Of a stretch of 7,287 nucleotides of DNA, positions 1 to 5,534 are shown piece after piece. The notes under the pieces are model-generated. The model did no database searches, was not told the DNA's origin, and saw only the letters and a list, made by a program, of their open reading frames with translations. Both the position numbers and the translations under genes were made by a program. The DNA is from Anaerolineae bacterium (GTDB lineage: Bacteria > Chloroflexota > Anaerolineae > Anaerolineales > Villigracilaceae), in NCBI GenBank assembly GCA_017303735.1, contig JAFLCF010000206.1, forward strand, positions 1 to 7,287. Direction: 5' to 3'. The number at the start of each line of letters is the position of its first letter. The stretch's first letter is position 1.

Positions 1-620
1 GGAGTTGGTACGACACCATGCACGCCATCGCCATGGGAAGAGCCAATCTAGATCCGCTTTTCACATACTATTCCCATAACGAGAAAGAATACCCTGCCGA
101 TGTAATGCGTATGTTGTTCGTAACCAACCACGATAAAAATTCGTGGGAGGGGACCATGCATGAGGCGTTTGGTGATGCCCTCGAAACGGTTATCGCCCTA
201 TCATTCACCAGTGAAGGGATGCCCATGATGTATAACGGACAGGAAGCAGGTGAACCCAAGCGGCTTGCCTTTTTTGATAAAGACCCAATCACATGGACAG
301 AGCACCCCATTGGCTCGTTGTATAAAAAACTCCTAGCCATGCGCAAAAAAAACACCTCGCTTTGGAATGCAAAATGGGGCGCGCGGATGACCCAGGTGGT
401 TAATTCTGCGCCGACCCAAGTCTTAAGTTTCGTACGCCAAAACAGCTCAGATAAGGTTTTTGCTGTCTTTAATTTTTCAGCCAAAACACAGAGCATTACA
501 TTCAAAGACACATTATTTCATGACAACTATGTTGATTTTATGAGCGGTAAGAAAATCATAATGAATGAGGCGAGTCATCTGGACCTTGCACCGTGGGAAT
601 ATCATATCTTTATCAAATAA
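1..620 (+). CDS. GH13 alpha-amylase family glycosidase, C-terminal part (5' end outside window)
   Basis: The frame is open from the left edge (first full codon at 3) to the TAA at 618-620, so the start and most of the catalytic barrel are missing. Numbering residues from the internal Met at 18, the GH13 conserved region IV is visible as FVTNHDKNSW. Its Asp39 is the expected transition-state stabiliser, followed by GMPMMYNGQEAG (68-79), a typical end-of-barrel stretch. The segment AFFDKDPITW and the following helix lead into an all-beta C-terminal domain from about residue 115 (QVLSFVRQ, KVFAVFNFSA) that ends PWEYHIFIK, as expected for GH13 domain C. The nucleophile and acid/base residues lie upstream and cannot be checked. 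The family hydrolyses or rearranges alpha-glucosidic bonds in starch-like glucans. The exact specificity and whether the enzyme is secreted cannot be judged. It lies 220 bases before a second GH13 gene, so a shared glucan pathway is likely. Confidence 0.9.
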   Translation, partial: SWYDTMHAIAMGRANLDPLFTYYSHNEKEYPADVMRMLFVTNHDKNSWEGTMHEAFGDALETVIALSFTSEGMPMMYNGQEAGEPKRLAFFDKDPITWTEHPIGSLYKKLLAMRKKNTSLWNAKWGARMTQVVNSAPTQVLSFVRQNSSDKVFAVFNFSAKTQSITFKDTLFHDNYVDFMSGKKIIMNEASHLDLAPWEYHIFIK

Positions 621-622
621 AC

Positions 623-654
623 TTTCAGTACTGTAGCGGCAGTCTTCACTGAAA
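623..654 (+). repeat. Nested inverted repeat just after the GH13 stop codon
   Basis: TTTCAGT (623-629) pairs with ACTGAAA (648-654). Immediately inside it ACTG (630-633) pairs with CAGT (640-643), leaving a 6-base loop and a 4-base bulge. The structure begins two bases after the stop codon, where a transcript-end hairpin is expected. It is followed by an A-rich stretch, not a T-run, so a classical intrinsic terminator is not supported. It may stabilise the 3' end of the mRNA or be chance. Confidence 0.35.
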
Positions 655-684
655 ATACAATAAATTACGAGTACATTTTGCCGA

Positions 685-690
685 TATAAT
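685..690 (+). promoter_or_regulatory. Possible -10 box upstream of the second GH13 gene
   Basis: A perfect TATAAT hexamer lies about 150 bases before the ATG at 841. No good -35 hexamer sits 16-18 bases upstream; the nearest loose match, TTACGA at 665-670, is only 14 bases away. The call therefore rests on the hexamer and its intergenic position. The rest of the 621-840 gap holds the hairpin at 623-654, a weak 4-bp stem near 798-810, and the ribosome binding site AGAGGAA (829-835). I saw no convincing sugar-repressor palindrome. Confidence 0.3.
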
Positions 691-840
691 TGCAGTTCGC
701 TTTACACGCCCAAACAGGCGCAAGCTTTGAAACTCGACCTGCTCGCCCTGGATCGGCATCTTGGCTAAAAGATAAAGGCGACAATTTTTCAAGATTGGCA
801 CGCAAAGTGCATTATCTAATCAAAATCAAGAGGAACATAC

Positions 841-2304
841 ATGACCACACCCGAATGGGTAAAAGACGCTGTCTTTTACCAAATCTTTCCAGATCGTTTT
901 GCTAAGAGCAACAAGCTGCCCGACATCGGCTTTGAAGCCTGGGACAATGCACCGACCTACAATGGGTTCAAGGGCGGAGACTTATACGGTGTAATCGAGA
1001 AACTAGATTATCTTCAAGATCTTGGAATCAACGCGATCTATTTCAACCCGATCTTTGCGTCGGCATCCAATCACAGATATCACACTTATGACTATTATCA
1101 GGTGGATCCGTTATTGGGCGGAAATGAAGCGTTCAAAAAGTTACTGGATGCAGCTCACAAGCGGAACATCCGCGTGGTGTTAGATGGCGTATTCAACCAT
1201 GCCTCACGCGGATTCTGGCAATTCAATCACGTCCTAGAAACCGGCGCAGATTCGCCGTACAAAGACTGGTTCCACTTTGATGAAGAGCGCCTGAAAGGGC
1301 ACAAACATTGGGGAACATTTCCATCTCACCATGAACAGAAATTACTGCAACATGAAGATAGTCTGACCGCCATTGGTTATCGTGCCTGGTGGAACTTGCC
1401 CGCCCTGCCAAAATTCAACACCGATACGCCTGCTGTTCGCGAGTTTCTGTTCGATGTGGCTGAATACTGGATCAAGTTCGGCATTGACGGCTGGCGACTG
1501 GACGTCCCCGGCGAGATCGATGACGACGATTTCTGGCGCGAATTCCGACGTCGGGTGCGAAGCATCAACCCAGATGCTTATATAGTCGGTGAGATCTGGC
1601 ACGAGGCGCAACGCTGGCTGCAGGGTGATCAGTTCGATGCAGTCATGAATTATCTTTTCACAGCCGCTTCGTTGAATTTCTTCGCGCATTCGCATTTGAA
1701 TATGGATATCATCAATCACGCGGGTGGATTGAAAGATCGCATCCACCCGATGAATGCAAACTCCTTTGCAAATGAAGTAGACCGCATATTAAATTTGTAT
1801 CCGCAAGACATTACCTTTGCTCAACTTAACTTGTTAGATAGCCACGATATGCCGCGCTTTCTCTCTTGCGCCAACGGTGACAAAAGTTCACTGAAACTGG
1901 CTTGGCTCTTCCTGTTAACCATGCCCGGTGCGCCCTGTATCTATTATGGGGATGAAATCGGCGTGGATGGCGGGCACGACCCCGAATGCCGCAAAGCCTT
2001 CCCCTGGGACGAATCGAAATGGGATACAGACCTGCTTGCTTTCACCAAAGCCTGCATTGCCCTGCGAAATAAACACAAGGCATTGAGGCACGGCGCATAC
2101 AAGCGTATCCATACGGAAGATCATGTAATGGTCTATGAGCGCGAAACGAAAAACGAGAAAATTACAGTCATGTTCAATGCATCGACAAGTGCAAGAAAAG
2201 TTGAGCATAACTTGCACAACGATCCCAAGATACTGTTTGGGTTGCTCACAATAGACGGGAATCACATCACGCTCCCGCCGCGCAGTGGGGTTGTAATTAA
2301 ATAA
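841..2304 (+). CDS. GH13 cyclomaltodextrinase/neopullulanase-like glycosidase without N-terminal domain
   Basis: A complete 487-residue enzyme. The ATG is fixed by AGAGGAA (829-835) five bases upstream. GH13 conserved regions appear in order: DGVFNH (115-120), LPKFN (189-193), GWRLDVPGE (217-225, nucleophile Asp221), EIWHEA (251-256, acid/base Glu251) and LLDSHD (331-336, Asp336). The barrel closes with PCIYYGDEIG, and a short beta domain C begins near residue 410. The region-V sequence LPKFN resembles the MPKLN signature of the neopullulanase/cyclomaltodextrinase group (GH13_20), as do FKGGDLYGV and SNHRYHTYDYY. These enzymes hydrolyse cyclodextrins, pullulan or maltodextrins. There is no signal peptide, so it probably acts in the cytosol on imported oligosaccharides. 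Classical members have an extra domain of roughly 120-130 residues before the barrel that helps form dimers; here the barrel starts at about residue 8. The exact substrate cannot be read from sequence. Confidence 0.93.
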   Translation: MTTPEWVKDAVFYQIFPDRFAKSNKLPDIGFEAWDNAPTYNGFKGGDLYGVIEKLDYLQDLGINAIYFNPIFASASNHRYHTYDYYQVDPLLGGNEAFKKLLDAAHKRNIRVVLDGVFNHASRGFWQFNHVLETGADSPYKDWFHFDEERLKGHKHWGTFPSHHEQKLLQHEDSLTAIGYRAWWNLPALPKFNTDTPAVREFLFDVAEYWIKFGIDGWRLDVPGEIDDDDFWREFRRRVRSINPDAYIVGEIWHEAQRWLQGDQFDAVMNYLFTAASLNFFAHSHLNMDIINHAGGLKDRIHPMNANSFANEVDRILNLYPQDITFAQLNLLDSHDMPRFLSCANGDKSSLKLAWLFLLTMPGAPCIYYGDEIGVDGGHDPECRKAFPWDESKWDTDLLAFTKACIALRNKHKALRHGAYKRIHTEDHVMVYERETKNEKITVMFNASTSARKVEHNLHNDPKILFGLLTIDGNHITLPPRSGVVIK

Positions 2305-2316
2305 GTGATCTTCCGC

Positions 2317-2357
2317 ACTCACATCCCAACCCCTCTCCAAAGGGTTGGGATGTGAGT
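2317..2357. repeat. Perfect 16-bp inverted repeat (hairpin) after the GH13 gene
   Basis: The arms at 2317-2332 and 2342-2357 are perfect reverse complements (ACTCACATCCCAACCC on the left) around a 9-base loop. The hairpin starts 12 bases after the GH13 stop codon. On the + strand it is followed by seven A residues (2358 onward) and then a short T4 at 2368-2371, and no T-run follows it on the minus strand. It is therefore not a textbook intrinsic terminator on either strand, though its strength and position fit a transcript boundary or a dispersed palindromic repeat. Confidence 0.75.
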
Positions 2358-2393
2358 AAAAAAACACTTTTCCTGAAAATTGAATAAAGTAGG

Positions 2394-2399
2394 TACAAT
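2394..2399 (+). promoter_or_regulatory. Possible -10 box for the membrane regulator gene
   Basis: TACAAT (five of six matches to TATAAT) lies 23 bases before the GTG at 2423. The -35 position (about 2371-2376, TCCTGA) is not a good match. If used, the transcript would have a leader of only about 15-20 bases, consistent with the absence of a Shine-Dalgarno sequence before the start codon. Confidence 0.3.
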
Positions 2400-2422
2400 A
2401 ACGTTCAAAGCAAAGTCCTTTA

Positions 2423-4120
2423 GTGATGCTCATCTTTGTTACAAATGTTACCAATTTACTTGCGATGTCCATCTCGCTTTGGATGGCGTTCTATCTTTTT
2501 GCGCGTGGATATCCCAACCGCATCACACTGCGTGTTGTATTGGCATTATTCGCAATCGCCATTTTTTTTCTCGACACCTACAACCATATCCAAAGTACAT
2601 CATCAGAAACTGAGAATCTCCGCATGGCACTGCTGGTCATTGCACTTGCCTGCTGGTATAGCACAACCTTCGCCCTCCTCACACCGCAAAAACAAGACCG
2701 CTACCGCTGGGTGGAGTTTGGCATATATGCCTTGGGCGCCGTCTCCATTGCATTACTTGTCACAGCCGCAAATGGATCCATACGCACATCTGAAGATATT
2801 TTATTTACCGTTAAATTAGAGGGGAATTTTGTAAACGTACTATATGGGGCAACTCAAATTCTTGGCGCTGCAGGTATTCTTTTTAATCTGGCAGCGCAGC
2901 AACGGGTACGTCACACAAACGAGGGAAAATACATCTTTCTTGCTTCGCTATTTTTGGTGCTGGCACTTGGTTACGGCATACTATCTCTTATCATCGAGTC
3001 TAGGTTCCCGCGCGTCATTGAAGATGGGTTGGTCTTCGTTGGTATTTTTCTTCTCGGAATTTCAGTGGCACGCCACCAAAGCCTTATGGAACGGCGTACG
3101 ATCTGGCAGGATTTTCCAATTGCAATGTTCGGCATGTTCGTCATTGTCTTTTTTTATCTGGCGATCTGCGTATTGCTTGATGTCCCACAGCGTCTATTGG
3201 GATACATTATTGCGCTCGTGATAACAAGTCACTGCATGTACGATCTAGGGCGAGAGGCGGTGGAACGCTGGAGAAGGACTGAGGAAAATCGCTTCAGACG
3301 AAAACCTAACCCACCTCAAATATACGGGGATGAAGAAACGCTTCGCTCATATCTGGACATGGAACTGAATCTGCTGCTACAGGTTTTGAATTCCGCCGCG
3401 GGCTTGATCGCCATTCGGCAAAACAACAAACTAACAGTTGCAGCAACTTCGTGCTCACTGCCTATAAACAGTTATTTGTCAGATGTCCTAGAGTCCAATG
3501 AGGGAGCATTTCGCATGGAGGGTGCAATTCCGGAATTAGCCTGGGGCTCACAGGCGTTCGAAGGGATGGAACCCGTTGTACTGGTAGCCATCGGACCGTC
3601 AAACACAAAACTGGAATATTCCGCTGGAGATCTTGAGATTCTCGACGAATTTACCGAACAGATCGGAACTCAGATATCGATCAGTCGCCTACGAAAAAGT
3701 AAAGTTCAATCTACAAATGATAGTATTTCAAAAAATCTAAATTCTTCCCCAGGGACGGATTGGATAAAAATGGTGGATGATGGTCTGCGTCACTTTGCAG
3801 ATACTGTTTCGCTTGGGCAATCTCCACTGGCAGACTGGATACATATCGGCGACGGTTCTCATATTGAGCGCGGCAAACAACTGCAAGCGTTGTTACGCGA
3901 GGCGATCCAATCCCTACGCCCAGAAGGCGAGCGTCCGCCCGAGCCGCTTCCCCGTGAATGGTACAACCATGTTGTATTACATGATGCCTATATCAAGGGG
4001 GTTCCCAACCGCGAAGTGATAGCACGATTGTATGTTTCAGAGGGAACGTTTCACCGGATTCGCCGCCATGCAGTACGCGGTGTGGCACGCTATTTGGCAG
4101 AAAAAAAATTGATAGAATAA
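2423..4120 (+). CDS. Membrane-anchored regulator: multi-TM sensor, GAF-like domain, C-terminal HTH
   Basis: 565 residues. A TAA in frame at 2399-2401 confines the start to GTG 2423 or ATG 2426; neither has a clear ribosome binding site. Residues 5-217 form about seven hydrophobic helices (near 5-27, 35-55, 67-88, 97-117, 136-158, 170-192, 200-217), like the 7TM input domain of some histidine kinases. Two more follow (231-252, 258-275), then a basic stretch RWRRTEENRFRRK. Residues 300-425 look like a GAF-type domain (VLNSAAGLIAIRQNN, then a C-terminal helix FTEQIGTQISISRLR). After a polar linker, residues 465-565 contain RGKQLQALLREAIQSLRP and a helix-turn-helix candidate, NREVIARLYVSEGTFHRIRR, reminiscent of sigma region 4 or response-regulator DNA-binding helices. 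No kinase H-box or ATP-binding motif is present. I infer a one-component membrane-bound transcription regulator; ligand and targets are unknown. A run of eight A residues (4101-4108) near the 3' end affects only the last few codons. Confidence 0.85.
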   Translation: MMLIFVTNVTNLLAMSISLWMAFYLFARGYPNRITLRVVLALFAIAIFFLDTYNHIQSTSSETENLRMALLVIALACWYSTTFALLTPQKQDRYRWVEFGIYALGAVSIALLVTAANGSIRTSEDILFTVKLEGNFVNVLYGATQILGAAGILFNLAAQQRVRHTNEGKYIFLASLFLVLALGYGILSLIIESRFPRVIEDGLVFVGIFLLGISVARHQSLMERRTIWQDFPIAMFGMFVIVFFYLAICVLLDVPQRLLGYIIALVITSHCMYDLGREAVERWRRTEENRFRRKPNPPQIYGDEETLRSYLDMELNLLLQVLNSAAGLIAIRQNNKLTVAATSCSLPINSYLSDVLESNEGAFRMEGAIPELAWGSQAFEGMEPVVLVAIGPSNTKLEYSAGDLEILDEFTEQIGTQISISRLRKSKVQSTNDSISKNLNSSPGTDWIKMVDDGLRHFADTVSLGQSPLADWIHIGDGSHIERGKQLQALLREAIQSLRPEGERPPEPLPREWYNHVVLHDAYIKGVPNREVIARLYVSEGTFHRIRRHAVRGVARYLAEKKLIE

Positions 4121-4127
4121 TGCCAAC

Positions 4128-4148
4128 TTAACAGTTTTTGACAGTTTT
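4128..4148 (+). repeat. 21-bp direct repeat, copy 1 (candidate operator)
   Basis: Begins TTAACAGTTTTTGACAG and continues TTTT. It is identical to 4337-4357. Within it ACAGTTTT occurs twice, exactly 10 bp apart (4131 and 4141), so the two halves fall on one face of the helix. It ends 29 bases before the GTG of the small membrane protein gene at 4178. It includes TTGACA (4138-4143), but the only -10-like hexamer, TAATAC at 4168-4173, is 24 bases away, too far for a normal sigma-70 promoter. Confidence 0.8.
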
Positions 4149-4177
4149 TTTCTCAACTCGGGGGAAATAATACCAAT

Positions 4178-4321
4178 GTGCCAAAAAACAAAAAAAAATC
4201 GCTAAAAAAAGAAGAGCGTCCCGACGACTCGGGTGGTTTATTCTATCTTTTCACAGTCTGGCTATTGTTTTTTATGCTATTTGCATGCATATTGTCAGGC
4301 TCCTTGCTGTTAGCAATTTAA
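4178..4321 (+). CDS. Small single-pass membrane protein, 47 residues, hypothetical
   Basis: An open frame of 47 codons from GTG 4178 to TAA 4319-4321. The product starts with a strongly basic segment, MPKNKKKSLKKEERPDD, followed by one hydrophobic helix of about 24 residues (GLFYLFTVWLLFFMLFACIL onward) ending LLLAI. The positive-inside rule predicts a cytoplasmic N-terminus and a C-terminus just across the membrane. GGGGGA (4160-4165) could serve as a ribosome binding site, though its 12-base spacing is long. The basic-then-hydrophobic layout is unlike random intergenic sequence. It lies between two copies of a 21-bp repeat and is probably co-regulated with the next gene. Weak points are the GTG start and the A-rich opening (A9 at 4190-4198, A7 at 4204-4210), where a sequencing slip would change the frame. 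An ATG at 4176 in another frame stops after nine codons. No family recognised. Confidence 0.55.
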   Translation: MPKNKKKSLKKEERPDDSGGLFYLFTVWLLFFMLFACILSGSLLLAI

Positions 4322-4336
4322 AACTATATGTGGAAA

Positions 4337-4357
4337 TTAACAGTTTTTGACAGTTTT
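4337..4357 (+). repeat. 21-bp direct repeat, copy 2 (candidate operator)
   Basis: Identical over 21 bases to 4128-4148, with the same two ACAGTTTT halves 10 bp apart. It starts 15 bases after the small-protein stop codon and ends 40 bases before the ATG at 4398. The flanks differ (TGGAAA before, CACACTGC after, versus CCAAC and TTTTCTC), so only this core is conserved. TTGACA at 4347-4352 has no acceptable -10 partner 16-18 bases downstream. Confidence 0.8.
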
Positions 4358-4384
4358 CACACTGCAAACCGGGCAAAATAAGGC

Positions 4385-4391
4385 AAAGGAG
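4385..4391 (+). promoter_or_regulatory. Ribosome binding site that fixes the start at 4398
   Basis: AAAGGAG lies six bases before ATG 4398. The same frame stays open further upstream through a TTG at 4347, but that would place the start inside the direct repeat and without a ribosome binding site. ATG 4398 is therefore preferred. Confidence 0.8.
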
Positions 4392-4397
4392 AACTTT

Positions 4398-4817
4398 ATG
4401 AATCTTGAACAACCACTTTCAGAAACAAAACCATCAACCAACAAGAAATGGATTTTCATAGGTCTGGGCGGGCTGGCGTTTGTATGCATCTGCCTCATTA
4501 TCGTTGGGGTCTTTGCAGTTCCCGCAATCATGCAATTTGTCAGCAATGGAGGCGAGACTTATTCCGGTATCGCTGACGAACAACTCCAATCAGACACATT
4601 AAATCTCATCATGCAATACGAACAAGCACAAAACGGCTGTAACGATGTGACGCTGTTTCTGGGTAATATGATGCTCCGCCCCGAGCAGACCAGTGACGGC
4701 TCATGGAGCGAAATATGGCAGGTTAACGCCTGCAGCGCGTCGCATATGTATAACATTACGTTCACGCCAGATGGGGTCGGCGGCACCTATATTTCTGTAT
4801 CACCAATCGACCAATAA
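4398..4817 (+). CDS. Membrane-anchored exported protein, hypothetical, 139 residues
   Basis: The start is ATG 4398, set by AAAGGAG six bases upstream. The product has a short polar N-terminus (MNLEQPLSETKPSTNKKW), one membrane helix at about residues 19-47, and an extracytoplasmic domain of about 90 residues. That domain is a helix (61-79) followed by a probable beta unit with Cys81 and Cys112, which could form a disulfide, and a closing stretch WSEIWQVNAC ... YNITFTPDGVGGTYISV. Tail sequences of this kind (W-x-E-x-W-x-V-x-x-C, then a GGT beta hairpin) recur, to my recollection, in uncharacterised exported bacterial proteins, but I cannot name a family. A copy of the 21-bp repeat lies 40 bases upstream, and the next gene starts 21 bases after its stop, so it probably heads a short operon with the two lipoproteins. 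Its first residues match those of the gene at 6802. Confidence 0.8.
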   Translation: MNLEQPLSETKPSTNKKWIFIGLGGLAFVCICLIIVGVFAVPAIMQFVSNGGETYSGIADEQLQSDTLNLIMQYEQAQNGCNDVTLFLGNMMLRPEQTSDGSWSEIWQVNACSASHMYNITFTPDGVGGTYISVSPIDQ

Positions 4818-4838
4818 ATATAACCAAAGGAGAAGCAC

Positions 4839-5489
4839 ATGAATATTAAACGTTCACCCATCTTATTATTGATCGCCATGATCACAACCATCAGCCTCGC
4901 GTGCGCGGGATTCTCGTCTGCCCCGACTGCCGCACCAGAGTCAATATCTACCGCCACCAATACACCCAAGCCATTGCCCACGGCTACAGCAACAACAAAG
5001 CCAACAAATACACCGCGCCCAACCGAAACCTCCATCCCCGCCACAGCGACAGCCATCTCGATGGAATTACCCGCCATCAACGCTCAATATGAAGTAAAAG
5101 TTCTCTATGCTGCTTATTTTGCGAAAGTCTTTTCGGGAGGTCTTGAATATACCCCCCTGGGTTTCGGCGGGAAGTTCCTTGATATCGGCGTCCAGATCAA
5201 AAACCTACAGCCGGGTAGTCCACTAACAATTCCGTGGCAATACGTTTACACCATTGATTCGAACAATGATGCCTGGTATCCAAATTTCGGTGGAAGTTAC
5301 GCCCCGCAAAACAAGGATGAAAAATTCGACCCTGCCACCTTGTTCATTTACCCGGAAGACGCAATGGAAGATATTACCTTTACCGATGTCGTATACATCC
5401 GCGGCATCTGGGCAACCGACGGCGCCAAACCAGCCACCTATCTTTTCGGCTTCGATACCTCCCCTCTAATCGAAGTGGTCATTGACTAA
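4839..5489 (+). CDS. Lipoprotein with Thr/Pro linker and a DUF4352-like beta domain, hypothetical
   Basis: 216 residues. ATG 4839 has AAAGGAG (4826-4832) six bases upstream. The N-terminus is a type II signal peptide: basic NIKR, a hydrophobic core, and the lipobox SLAC with Cys22 as the predicted lipid-modified residue. Residues 23-75 form a low-complexity linker rich in Thr, Pro, Ala and Ser (for example TATNTPKPLPTATATTKPTN), suited to holding the rest away from the membrane. Residues 83-216 form a beta-rich domain. FGGKFLDIGVQIKNLQPGSP resembles the opening of DUF4352-type immunoglobulin-like domains, where a conserved aromatic-to-Asn strand pair occurs; this is from memory and tentative. 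No enzyme motif is seen. It lies 21 bases after the preceding membrane protein gene and 45 bases before another lipoprotein gene, so it is probably in the same transcript. It acts outside the cytoplasmic membrane. Confidence 0.85.
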   Translation: MNIKRSPILLLIAMITTISLACAGFSSAPTAAPESISTATNTPKPLPTATATTKPTNTPRPTETSIPATATAISMELPAINAQYEVKVLYAAYFAKVFSGGLEYTPLGFGGKFLDIGVQIKNLQPGSPLTIPWQYVYTIDSNNDAWYPNFGGSYAPQNKDEKFDPATLFIYPEDAMEDITFTDVVYIRGIWATDGAKPATYLFGFDTSPLIEVVID

Positions 5490-5534
5490 GTTTCAACAAC
5501 TGACCAGTAAAATCAAAAACGAAAGAAGGAAAAT

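Noticed and set aside
690..905. Small + strand frame covering the gap before the second GH13 gene
   Set aside because: Its last third overlaps the conserved start of the enzyme in another frame, and its product has no recognisable features.
1342..1746. Long open frame on the minus strand inside the GH13 gene
   Set aside because: It lies fully antisense to a well-supported enzyme and its product shows no coherent domain. It is a by-product of codon bias.
1915..2472. 185-codon minus-strand frame across the GH13 3' end and the following gap
   Set aside because: It overlaps conserved GH13 coding sequence, spans the hairpin, and runs into the start of the regulator gene. No ribosome binding site or protein features support it.
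4138..4173. Sigma-70 promoter using TTGACA in repeat copy 1 with TAATAC
   Set aside because: The 24-base spacing is outside the usual 16-18 range, and copy 2 has no -10 partner either. A binding site or bent DNA fits better.
4220..4233. CCCGA-CGAC-TCGGG stem as a terminator in the gap after the regulator
   Set aside because: The stem is only 5 bp, no clean T-run follows, and it lies inside the better supported small membrane protein frame.
4901..5092. Repeat-like Thr/Pro coding stretch considered as a CRISPR-like or tandem DNA repeat
   Set aside because: The units are irregular at DNA level and explained by a low-complexity protein linker after the lipobox.
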